Shown here: positions 6,093-12,516 of the stretch, one piece after another
How the letters are laid out: every line of letters begins with the position of its first letter
Numbering within the stretch: position 1 is the stretch's first letter
NCBI GenBank assembly: GCA_030037695.1
Contig: JASHQF010000022.1
Span: forward strand, 1 to 14,122
Reading direction: 5' to 3'
Length of the DNA stretch: 14,122 bases
Source: Thermoplasmata archaeon
Lineage (GTDB): Archaea > Thermoplasmatota > Thermoplasmata > Lutacidiplasmatales > UBA184
Position numbers and translations under genes: made by a program
The notes under the pieces: model-generated
What the model was told of the DNA's origin: nothing
Database searches by the model: none
The model's input: the letters and a program-made list of their open reading frames with translations, nothing else

Positions 6093-9000
6093 ATGAGAAG
6101 GCGTCGCTTGGCGGTGCCGATGCCGCGGAGGCGGCCGGGCATCACCACCGTCCTCGTCGTGCTCGTGGCCGCGCTGGGGATCGTGGCTTGGCCCGCCCAC
6201 CTTTCCTCTCCGGGCTCCCCCTCGGTCGGGGGCCCCGCCCTGACGCCGATCCGTCCGGACGCCGGCGTTGCGCCCGCGACGGCGACGTCACCCGAGTACC
6301 AGGTCAACTTCACCGAGCAGGGCCTGCCCAACGGGACGGTCTGGAACGTCACGCTGCAGGGGACGTCCGACGCGGTGGTCGGGACCGTCAACGTCGGCAG
6401 CAGCGGCACCGGCGTCCTCTACGACTATGTGAACGACCAGGTGTACGTCGCGCTCGGAAGCCTCGATGTCGTCGCGGTCCTGAACGGGACGAACAATACG
6501 CTGGTCGGGTATGTCGCCGTGGGCGGGGACCCGGTCGGGCTCGCGGTCGATCCGTACGACGGCCTCATCTACGTCACGAACGCCGCCTCGAACACGGTCT
6601 CGGTGATCAACGGGACCACCGATCGGCTCCAGGCGACGATCCCGGTCGGGAAGACGCCGATGGGGATCGCGATCGATACGATCAACGAGACCCTCTACGT
6701 CGCCGATTCCGGGGTCGCGGGCCGAGGGACGGTCTCGATCATCAACGGCTCGAGCGTCTCGGCCGCGGGCACGATCCGGGTCGGGATCGAGCCGGTCGGA
6801 CTCACCTACGACCCCTGGACCGGAATGCTGTACGTCGCGAACTTCGGTTCCTCGAACCTCACGGTCGTGAACGCCTCGACGAACCGCACGGTCGGCTGGA
6901 TCCCGTTGCCGAGCGGGTCCGAGCCCGAGACGCCGGCGCTCGACAACGTCACCGGCGATCTCTACGTACCGAACGACGGTCCCGGGGGAGGGGTCTACGT
7001 CGTCGACCCGAATGACACGTCCTCCCTCACGACGATCCCGGTGGGAGCGTATGCCGGGACGGCCCTGTTCGATAGCCTCAACAATGACACCTACGTCGGG
7101 CTGAACGCCTCGCGCGAGGTGGCGATCGTCAACACGACGACGAACGCGGTCGCCGGCACGTTCACCGTGCCCAGCGGCGTCATCTCGATCGCCGTCAACA
7201 ACACGTCCTCGGGCGAGCTGTACGTGGCGACCGGGGGGAGCTCCGTCCTGACGATCGTGAACGGGAGCTACTTCGACGGCGGGGCGGCGACCCCGGTGCC
7301 CCCGACGACCCTCAGCAACACGACCGCGCTCGGGCACGGCACGATCTCGTTCCTGGAGACCCCGGGAACGTACGCGTACACCGACGGCGCCGGCCCGGAC
7401 TACCTCGCCGTCTCGCCCAGCGGCACGCTCGGGGTGACGAGCGGCAACGTCACCGTCACGCTCGCGATCGGGCCCCCGCGCACCTTATCGTTCCAGGAAT
7501 CCGGGCTGGGGAACGGGGCGAGCTGGGCCGTCGACCTCCGCACCGTCGTCTCCGATGGCGTGGTGGGGGGAGTCCGCCTCCCGTCGGCCCCGGCCGCCGA
7601 GGTGTACGACCCGGACAACGGGCTCACGTTCGTCGCGCTCCCCGGGACCGACAATCTCACGATCCTCAACGGCACGAACGCGATCCTCGGTTCGATCGCT
7701 GTAGGCGAGGGCCCGGACGGGCTCCTGTTCGACCCGGTGGACGGCTACCTCTTCGTCGCGAACGCGGGCTCCGACAACCTCACTGTGCTCAACGGCACGA
7801 CCGACGCCTTCGTGGGCTCGGTGGGCGTGGGCAGCGCACCGGGCGCCCTCGCGCTCGCGCCCGTGCAGAACGAAGTCCTGGTCGCCGATGCCTCGGGCGG
7901 AGGTGCGGGGAACGTGTCGATCGTCGGGGGGCGCAACCTCACCGTGGTCGCCACGCTGGCCGTCGGAGCGGACCCTGACGCGGTCGCGTACGATGCGCTC
8001 GATGGCCTCGTCTACGTGGCGGATGCGGGATCGGCGAACCTCACGGTGATCCGCCCTGCGTCCGACACCGTGACCGGGTCGATCGCGCTCGGGCCCGGAG
8101 CCCAACCCACGGCGCTCGCGGCCGACCCGGGAACGGGGGAGCTGTTCGCCGCGCTCGGCGGGACGGCGGGGAAGATCGACATCTTCGCGCCCCCGAACGC
8201 CACGTTCTTCGCCGCGGTCCGGGTCGGCGACGACCCGGACGGGCTCTGCTACGACCCCCTGAACGGGTACGTCTACGTGAGCAACGCCGGGAGCGACAAC
8301 CTCTCCGTCCTGAACGCGACGGACCGCGCGCTCGTCGGCACGATCCCCGCCGGCGCCGAGCCGGGAGCGATCGTGCTCGATGCGGCGAGCGCCAACCTCA
8401 CGGTGGCGAACGTCGGTGCCTCGCAGCTCGAGATCGTCAACGGGAGCTCGTGGCACGGCGGGAGCGAGAACCTGAGCGGGGTCACGTTGGGCTCGGACCG
8501 GGTCGTGGGAGGGACCGGAACGGTCACGTTCACCGTCCTCGACGGGAACTACACGTTCGAGATCATCCCCGCCTCCGGCTTCGAGGCCAGCCCCGCGTAC
8601 GCGGACATCGCGGTCACCGGCAACGGCACGAGGGTGCCGATCGGATTCACCCCGATCCCGTACAGCGTCCTCACGTTCCTCGAGGGCGGGCTCTCGTACG
8701 GGACCGCCTGGACCGTGGTCGTGAACGGCGTCGCCCACGTGGTGACGTCCGACGAGCTGAGCTTCCAGGAGCCCGCGGGGACGTACACGTACGCCCTCTT
8801 CGGTCCGGTCGACGAGCGGATCACCGGTCTCTCACCGACGGGCTCGGTCGCGCTGAACGGCACGGGCGGCTCGGGACCGACCGAGGCGTTCTCGTTCGTG
8901 CGGGGGGCGACGTACCGGATCACCTTCCACGAGACCGGTCTGCCGTCCGGCCAGGAGTGGTGCGTCACGATCGCCGCCCCCGTCTGCTCCATGAACCGAT

Positions 9001-9401
9001 CGCTCGCGGTCGCGGGGGTCTCCTCCGGCATCTACCCGTACTCCGTTCCGGGGCTGGCGGGGGATACCGTCACGGCGACGAGCGGGGGAACGTCGATCGG
9101 CCTCGCGGGGACGCTCGTCGTCTCGGGCCGCAGTGTCGCGGTGGCGCTGCGCTTCGTTCACCCGTACCCGGTCACGTTCGAGGAGGTGGGATTGCCCGCG
9201 GGGACGACCTGGAGCGTCCGATTCGCGGGAGAGCTCCAGAGCACCGACCTCTCGACCCTCACCTTCGAGGCGCCGAACGGCTCGAGGGCGTACGGCGTCC
9301 CGGCGATCCCCGGCTACACCCACCTCGGCGCTCCCCGTTCGGTGAGGATCGACGGAGCCGGGGTGACCGTCACGATCACCTTCTCGAGGACCCGCGTCTA
9401 G
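6093..9401 (+). CDS. Giant exported protein: two YVTN-type 7-bladed beta-propellers nested in repeated beta domains
   Basis: 1102 residues. An Arg-rich N-terminus (2-14) followed by a hydrophobic helix (17-33) is a signal peptide or membrane anchor; everything after lies outside the cell and is rich in N-x-S/T sequons. There is no C-terminal anchor. A repeated domain opening with 'F.E.GLP.GT.W.V' starts near residues 70, 464, 858, 942 and 1026. After the first opening come seven YVTN-like blades (about 95-396), each with 'P.G.A.D...G.IYV.N' followed by 'V.NGT'; after the second come seven more (about 486-790). Each propeller ends IVNGS..(D/H)GG and is followed by the missing second half of the host domain (417-460 and 807-855). 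The last three copies are plain. The role is probably surface adhesion or ligand binding; no catalytic motif is visible. ATG 6093 is chosen; ATG 6120 is an alternative. Confidence 0.93.
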   Translation: MRRRRLAVPMPRRRPGITTVLVVLVAALGIVAWPAHLSSPGSPSVGGPALTPIRPDAGVAPATATSPEYQVNFTEQGLPNGTVWNVTLQGTSDAVVGTVNVGSSGTGVLYDYVNDQVYVALGSLDVVAVLNGTNNTLVGYVAVGGDPVGLAVDPYDGLIYVTNAASNTVSVINGTTDRLQATIPVGKTPMGIAIDTINETLYVADSGVAGRGTVSIINGSSVSAAGTIRVGIEPVGLTYDPWTGMLYVANFGSSNLTVVNASTNRTVGWIPLPSGSEPETPALDNVTGDLYVPNDGPGGGVYVVDPNDTSSLTTIPVGAYAGTALFDSLNNDTYVGLNASREVAIVNTTTNAVAGTFTVPSGVISIAVNNTSSGELYVATGGSSVLTIVNGSYFDGGAATPVPPTTLSNTTALGHGTISFLETPGTYAYTDGAGPDYLAVSPSGTLGVTSGNVTVTLAIGPPRTLSFQESGLGNGASWAVDLRTVVSDGVVGGVRLPSAPAAEVYDPDNGLTFVALPGTDNLTILNGTNAILGSIAVGEGPDGLLFDPVDGYLFVANAGSDNLTVLNGTTDAFVGSVGVGSAPGALALAPVQNEVLVADASGGGAGNVSIVGGRNLTVVATLAVGADPDAVAYDALDGLVYVADAGSANLTVIRPASDTVTGSIALGPGAQPTALAADPGTGELFAALGGTAGKIDIFAPPNATFFAAVRVGDDPDGLCYDPLNGYVYVSNAGSDNLSVLNATDRALVGTIPAGAEPGAIVLDAASANLTVANVGASQLEIVNGSSWHGGSENLSGVTLGSDRVVGGTGTVTFTVLDGNYTFEIIPASGFEASPAYADIAVTGNGTRVPIGFTPIPYSVLTFLEGGLSYGTAWTVVVNGVAHVVTSDELSFQEPAGTYTYALFGPVDERITGLSPTGSVALNGTGGSGPTEAFSFVRGATYRITFHETGLPSGQEWCVTIAAPVCSMNRSLAVAGVSSGIYPYSVPGLAGDTVTATSGGTSIGLAGTLVVSGRSVAVALRFVHPYPVTFEEVGLPAGTTWSVRFAGELQSTDLSTLTFEAPNGSRAYGVPAIPGYTHLGAPRSVRIDGAGVTVTITFSRTRV

Positions 9402-9434
9402 TCCTTTCCCCGCGGGTCTTCGCGCGGTACGAGC

Positions 9435-9461
9435 GCGTGACCAGGAGCGTCCTGGTCGCGC
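9435..9461. terminator. Strong hairpin between the propeller gene and tRNA-Thr (convergent)
   Basis: The core inverted repeat gaccagga / tcctggtc (9439-9446 and 9450-9457) has a 3-base loop. It extends outward through one G-T wobble and three more pairs, giving a 12-base-pair stem at 9435-9461. It lies 33 bases after the propeller stop and 61 bases beyond the tRNA 3' end, so it could serve both transcripts. No T-tract follows on either strand, so a terminator role is tentative; a 3'-end protecting structure is equally possible. Confidence 0.35.
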
Positions 9462-9522
9462 CGCCCGGAACGCAGGCAGGACGACCGGCCCACGCCGCTC
9501 CCCACAGAACCCCCCGGGCGAG

Positions 9523-9595
9523 TGCCGCCAGAGAGGATCGAACTCCCGACCTGCTGATTACAAATCAGCTGCTCTCCCAACTGAGCTATGGCGGC
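9523..9595 (-). tRNA. tRNA-Thr (anticodon UGU)
   Basis: A full 73-base cloverleaf on the minus strand. The acceptor stem GCCGCCA pairs perfectly with TGGCGGC; the D-arm is GCTC-AGTTGGGA-GAGC; the anticodon stem GCTGA/TCAGC encloses the loop TTTGTAA, so the anticodon is TGT (reads ACA, Thr). The T-arm is GGGAG-TTCGATC-CTCTC with one G-T pair. The discriminator is A. CCA is not encoded, consistent with archaea. No intron is present at position 37/38. Confidence 0.97.
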
Positions 9596-9625
9596 ATCCG
9601 GGAGGGACGCAGCGCCCTAGGGCAG

Positions 9626-9634
9626 TAAGAGTTT
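9626..9634 (-). promoter_or_regulatory. Candidate TATA box of tRNA-Thr
   Basis: On the minus strand this reads aaactctta, centred about 35 bases before the tRNA 5' end, allowing a short leader of about 10 bases. A 10-base palindrome GCCCTAGGGC (9614-9623) lies between it and the tRNA. Confidence 0.35.
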
Positions 9635-9658
9635 CTCTCGTGGCGTAGCCCAATCGCA

Positions 9659-9725
9659 CGAGCTCGCTAGCTCGCTCACCCCGGTCGGCGCCGTCACCGG
9701 GGGAGGACCGGATCGAACGACCGGT
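9659..9725. repeat. Cluster of three inverted repeats in the gap 9596-9877
   Basis: CGAGCT/AGCTCG (9659-9664 and 9669-9674, also a tandem pair of agctcgct at 9661-9676); CCCCGGT/ACCGGGG (9679-9685 and 9696-9702); ACCGG/CCGGT (9707-9711 and 9721-9725). The last loop contains ggatcgaac, identical to nine bases of the tRNA T-arm. No coding frame in this 282-base gap is convincing. It may be a structured RNA or regulatory DNA; nothing is proven. Confidence 0.4.
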
Positions 9726-9877
9726 GGCCCAAGAGATCTCCTGCGTCTACGATCGGCACACCTCCCGAAGTTCCGTACGGACGCCCCGCGCCCGTCGTCG
9801 TGGTCAGACGCCGGCGAGTGCCCGGAGGATGGGGAGGGCAGAGCCGATTTGAGACGCCCCTTCCTGAGGCTCCTTCG

Positions 9878-10207
9878 ATGGCGGTTCCCCGGCCCGAGAT
9901 GGGAGCGGCGCCCCCGGACGAGGATTCGCGCAGCTGGTGGGTCAAGCTCGGCATCAAGGGGCAGAGGTTTTTCGTCGGGGCCACTATCTTCGTCCTGATG
10001 TGGTGCGTGGTCGCGATCCCCCCGTTCTTCAGCCGCACGCACCAGATCCTCTTCTGCAGCCGGTACAACTGCTCTTTGGCCACCCCGAGTCAGTTCGCGC
10101 TCGGCGAGATCGTGCTGGCGCTCGTGTTGCTCGGCCTGGCTGCGGTGTTCTTCGTGCTGGCCCATCAAGGCCGCCGGACCGAGGCGCTGGACCCACGAGA
10201 TTACTGA
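9878..10207 (+). CDS. Small two-helix membrane protein, function unknown
   Basis: 109 residues from the ATG at 9878, preceded by a GAGG-containing purine run about 9 bases upstream; the frame can be opened earlier (9800) but only through low-complexity sequence, and an internal ATG at 9899 is another option. The N-terminal ~28 residues are soluble and acidic/Pro-rich. Hydrophobic helices are at 31-51 and 72-95. The loop between them (52-71) contains two cysteines, C60 and C65, that could form a disulfide outside the cell. The tail after 96 is charged (GRRTEALDPRDY). By the positive-inside rule, both ends are probably cytoplasmic. No family is recognised. It stands alone between tRNA-Thr and the convergent pilin-like cassette. 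Confidence 0.72.
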   Translation: MAVPRPEMGAAPPDEDSRSWWVKLGIKGQRFFVGATIFVLMWCVVAIPPFFSRTHQILFCSRYNCSLATPSQFALGEIVLALVLLGLAAVFFVLAHQGRRTEALDPRDY

Positions 10208-10225
10208 CCGCTCGGCCCGGGCGAC

Positions 10226-10242
10226 GGGACCGATCAGGTCCC
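10226..10242 (+). terminator. Stem-loop after the small membrane protein gene
   Basis: GGGACC and GGTCCC form a perfect 6-base-pair stem around the loop gatca, 18 bases after the stop codon at 10207. There is no T-tract. The rest of the 10208-10430 gap carries the second stem-loop listed next and no credible gene. Confidence 0.25.
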
Positions 10243-10379
10243 CGAGGGGGTCCGGGGATCGTCGCGGTGGATCGGCGCGCAGCGCTCCACGGAGTGCTCC
10301 GGATCGCGACGAGCGCACGAGGGCGGGCCGGGACCTCCACGCCGATCGACGGGCAGTGACGCGGACCGAACCCCGGAGT

Positions 10380-10425
10380 CCTTCCGGCAGCGGTGGTACG
10401 CGCAAGTGCGGGTGCGCTCGGAAGG
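10380..10425 (-). terminator. Long hairpin just after the third pilin-like gene
   Basis: CCTTCCG (10380-10386) pairs with CGGAAGG (10419-10425), with an inner GCGCA/TGCGC stem (10400-10404 and 10413-10417). It begins 5 bases beyond the stop codon of the last gene of the cassette, so it could end or stabilise that transcript. No T-tract follows. Confidence 0.3.
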
Positions 10426-10430
10426 CGGTC

Positions 10431-11012
10431 CTACCAGCCGCCCCCGCACTCCCAGTCCCCGACCGGGGCCGCGAGCGGCGCGTACGAGTCACCGTATGGC
10501 TCGCAGGTGTTGACCGTGCCGGCGGTGAGGACCACCGTGACGGAGAAGAGGGCCCCTTCGCAGGCGTCGCCGGCGCTCGCGGCGAGGCCCACGGTGGCAC
10601 GGAACGCGAACGTCGCTCCCCCGTTGAGGGTGAGCAGGGGCGAGCTCGGAAGGTCGTCGGCGTAGTCGAATAGCGTGCACGACCTCGGAGAGGAGATCGT
10701 CACGCTCTCGGAGACCGATTCGGGGGCCTGACCCGGGTTGTACAGCGTAGCGTAGATCGCACAGGTCTCGCCAGGAGCGAGGTTGGTGGCGCGCACCGAG
10801 AGGGTCTCGGGGGTCAACGACACGCTACAGCCCACGCTCGGAGCCGACGGCGTCGCCCCGGACGGTCCCAGCCACTCGAGCCCCGAGGTGCACTGCGACC
10901 CCCGCGAACCGCTTCCCTGACAGCCGGTGGAACCCGTGCCGCCGCAGGCGTACGCGACGCTGCCGGTCACGGCCATCACCAAGACCCCTACCGCGAGGAG
11001 CTCGTGCCTCAC
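10431..11012 (-). CDS. Third TasA/AbpA-like exported protein, Cys-rich, without donor strand
   Basis: 193 residues from the GTG at 11012, preceded by gagggggggtg; a longer frame to 11057 adds non-conserved sequence and skips this signal. The signal peptide (1-22) ends GSVAYA, matching the GGIGYA of the two upstream paralogues, so the same SipW-type peptidase should cut it. Where the others have a hydrophobic beta-strand (AAF(T/S)S.V.LTA), this one has a Gly/Ser/Cys-rich stretch with C23, C30 and C41. The body keeps the core ATNLAPGETCAIYATLYNPG, the equivalent of the other two. Nine mature cysteines suggest several disulfides. The C-terminus ends DWECGGGW rather than the (A/I)GT of the others. 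I infer an extracellular accessory or end subunit of the fibre; it could also be a separate secreted protein. The 'AYAC' is a poor lipobox. Confidence 0.85.
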   Translation of the reverse strand: MRHELLAVGVLVMAVTGSVAYACGGTGSTGCQGSGSRGSQCTSGLEWLGPSGATPSAPSVGCSVSLTPETLSVRATNLAPGETCAIYATLYNPGQAPESVSESVTISSPRSCTLFDYADDLPSSPLLTLNGGATFAFRATVGLAASAGDACEGALFSVTVVLTAGTVNTCEPYGDSYAPLAAPVGDWECGGGW

Positions 11013-11116
11013 TGGGCACCCCCCCTCGCGCTGCGGAGCTGGCGTTCGCCGGCCCACACCGCCCGCCGCAGGCGGAGGCGCTGGGCGTACGGCCGAGGCA
11101 CGGGACCCCGCCCTCC

Positions 11117-11129
11117 CTCCCGGCGGGAG
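11117..11129 (-). other. Short stem-loop immediately after the second pilin-like stop codon
   Basis: CTCCC-gcc-GGGAG on the minus strand starts directly after the TAG of the second pilin-like gene. The 117-base spacer to the third gene otherwise shows only GC-rich sequence and that gene's ribosome site. Confidence 0.3.
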
Positions 11130-11633
11130 CTACGTCCCGATCGATCCGGTGATGGAGTAGGAGATCGTCGCGTTGTAGCCCTCGGAGGTGTCCCCCAACC
11201 CGGCGGCGAGGGTGACGGTGAACGACGAGGAGAACTGGGCGGGGAACGCCCCCAACGAGGTCGGGATCACCGGAGCCGTCGAGGCGAACCAGTGGTCTTC
11301 GGAGTTGTGCGGCGTCGGTCCGACCGAGCTGATGGTCGTCGCGGGCAGGAGCCCGAAGTTCTCGACGGTGAAGCAGACGGCGACCGACTCGCCCGGGGCG
11401 AACGGACCCAAGCTGAAGTTCACCGAGCTCGCGGGGAGCACGGGGTTCACATCCGAGATCGCGACCGAGCTCGGGTCCTCGCACAGCCCGAGCGAGGTGA
11501 TCTTCAGATCGAGGGTCCCCGCGCCCCCGGACGCCGTGAGCTGCACCTGGGAGCTGAACGCGGCGTAGCCGATCCCGGCGACCGCGAAGACGGCCACGAG
11601 GGTGATCGCCAACGACAGCGGACGCCCGATCAT
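11130..11633 (-). CDS. Second TasA/AbpA-like pilin or matrix-fibre subunit
   Basis: 167 residues from the ATG at 11633, with GGTGA 4 bases upstream and GGAGGAG further back; the open frame continues to 11855 but only through Pro/Arg-rich noise. The signal peptide (1-24) ends GIGYA, and the predicted mature N-terminus AAFSSQVQLTASGGAGTLDL is in exact register with the first pilin-like protein (18 of 26 residues identical across the cleavage region). In TasA/AbpA fibres this N-terminal strand inserts into the next subunit (donor-strand complementation). The body has the conserved GPFAPGESVAVCFTVENFG core, only two cysteines, and a beta-rich C-terminus ending NATISYSITGSIGT. It is predicted to be extracellular after cleavage by the signal peptidase encoded upstream. 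The major or minor role relative to its paralogue cannot be told from sequence. Confidence 0.88.
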   Translation of the reverse strand: MIGRPLSLAITLVAVFAVAGIGYAAFSSQVQLTASGGAGTLDLKITSLGLCEDPSSVAISDVNPVLPASSVNFSLGPFAPGESVAVCFTVENFGLLPATTISSVGPTPHNSEDHWFASTAPVIPTSLGAFPAQFSSSFTVTLAAGLGDTSEGYNATISYSITGSIGT

Positions 11634-11692
11634 GACGTCACCGGCTCCTCCCGGTTCGGACCGGCGGGCCCGGGGCGGGCCCTCCGGCTCGT

Positions 11693-11720
11693 GGAGGGGG
11701 GCGAGGCAAGTCCCCCCTCC
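11693..11720 (-). other. Perfect 9-bp hairpin in the spacer between pilin-like genes 1 and 2
   Basis: ggagggggg (11693-11701) and cccccctcc (11712-11720) form a perfect inverted repeat with a 10-base loop. It sits roughly mid-spacer in the 184-base gap (11634-11817). Such structures in pilin operons commonly set the ratio of first to later gene products by mRNA stabilisation or partial termination; that role is inferred here. Confidence 0.55.
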
Positions 11721-11817
11721 GGCGGTCGGCCGCTCGGCGGCATGCGGGCTCTCCGGCGGGACATCCGGCTCCGTCTGACGATGCTGCGCTCGTGCTCGGG
11801 AACGACACCCGCCCGGT

Positions 11818-12429
11818 CTAGGTCCCCGCGGTGGCGGTGATCGTGTAGGTGGCAACGTCCGTTACGCCCCCGCACGTCGCGAGCGGGGCGCTCGGCGACA
11901 GGGTGAGCGTGGCGGTGTAGCCCCCGGCCGGCACGTAGGCGTTGGCGCCGATCGGGATCGAGGAGACGAGCGGGGCCCCTCCCAGCGCGACCGGCGAGGG
12001 GAAGAACAGATTGTCGGAGAAGGTGAAGTACCCGCAGCTGATCGACGCGCTCGTCAACGCCGCCGTCAAGGTCGCGGGCAGGCTCCCGAAGTTGGCCAGG
12101 ATGCCCCCGAAAGAGGCCGGCATCGTGCAGCTGTCGCCCGGAGCGAGGTTCGACGCGTTAATGCTGAGGCCGAATCCCTCGTCGGTATAGGTGAAGCTGC
12201 AGGTGGCGTACCCGAGCGCTGCCGAGTCCAGGACCCCCGCGTTCGGCACCCCGACCGTCGAGGTGTCGCACGCGTACTCCCCGCGGATGCACGCCCACTC
12301 CAGGTACAGCGTTCCTGCATTCCCGTTCGCCGTCAACGTCACGGACGAGGTGAACGCGGCGTAGCCGATCCCCCCGACCCCAACGAGCGCCACCACGACC
12401 ACCAGACCCACCAACCATCGCTTCGTCAT
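11818..12429 (-). CDS. First TasA/AbpA-like pilin or matrix-fibre subunit with SipW-dependent signal peptide
   Basis: 203 residues. The ATG at 12429 has an excellent ribosome site (AGGAG, 7-base spacer). The signal peptide has MTKR followed by a long hydrophobic core and GGIGYA; cleavage is predicted before A25, exposing AAFTSSVTLTANGNAGTLYL, the typical N-terminal donor strand of SipW-processed TasA-like proteins. The body is beta-rich with the core INASNLAPGDSCTMPASFGG (90-109), shared with both paralogues. Six cysteines (C47, C54, C77, C101, C132, C186) could give three disulfides outside the cell. The C-terminus ends ATYTITATAGT. This is the gene nearest the peptidase/DUF5305 pair and has the strongest translation signal, so it is the best candidate for the main fibre subunit. 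Assignment to the family rests on the signal peptide, core motif and operon context, not on overall identity. Confidence 0.9.
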   Translation of the reverse strand: MTKRWLVGLVVVVALVGVGGIGYAAFTSSVTLTANGNAGTLYLEWACIRGEYACDTSTVGVPNAGVLDSAALGYATCSFTYTDEGFGLSINASNLAPGDSCTMPASFGGILANFGSLPATLTAALTSASISCGYFTFSDNLFFPSPVALGGAPLVSSIPIGANAYVPAGGYTATLTLSPSAPLATCGGVTDVATYTITATAGT

Positions 12430-12436
12430 CTTCGAA

Positions 12437-12441
12437 CTCCT
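12437..12441 (-). promoter_or_regulatory. Strong ribosome binding site of the first pilin-like gene
   Basis: AGGAG on the minus strand, 7 bases before the ATG at 12429; the best spaced Shine-Dalgarno in the window. Confidence 0.6.
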
Positions 12442-12476
12442 GGCGATGCTGCCTCGCCGGAGAAATCGGGGAGCGG

Positions 12477-12483
12477 CATAAGA
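12477..12483 (-). promoter_or_regulatory. Candidate TATA box giving the pilin-like genes their own promoter
   Basis: On the minus strand this reads tcttatg, in the most A/T-rich part of the 87-base spacer. Its centre is 51 bases before the ATG, predicting a start near 12453 and a leader of about 24 bases that includes the AGGAG site. This would let the pilin-like genes be expressed above the processing genes. Confidence 0.35.
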
Positions 12484-12516
12484 GGCGAAACGAACGAACC
12501 GACGGGTTGGTAGGTA

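Noticed and set aside
7485..8738. 417-residue antisense frame within the propeller gene
   Set aside because: Its Arg/Asp/Val-rich repeats merely mirror the propeller repeats on the other strand, with no start signal or domain.
9398..9580. 60-residue minus-strand frame
   Set aside because: It is the translated tRNA-Thr gene plus flanking sequence.
9701..9766. Possible second tRNA on the minus strand (GTTCGATCC motif, gggagg/cctccc ends)
   Set aside because: No D-arm consensus, no consistent anticodon stem, and the acceptor ends do not pair over seven bases once the T-arm is placed.
10940..10960. Lipobox in the third pilin-like protein (AYAC)
   Set aside because: Tyr at -2 and Ala at -3 do not fit a lipobox, and the paralogues show the same YA ending followed by Ala, matching SipW-type cleavage.
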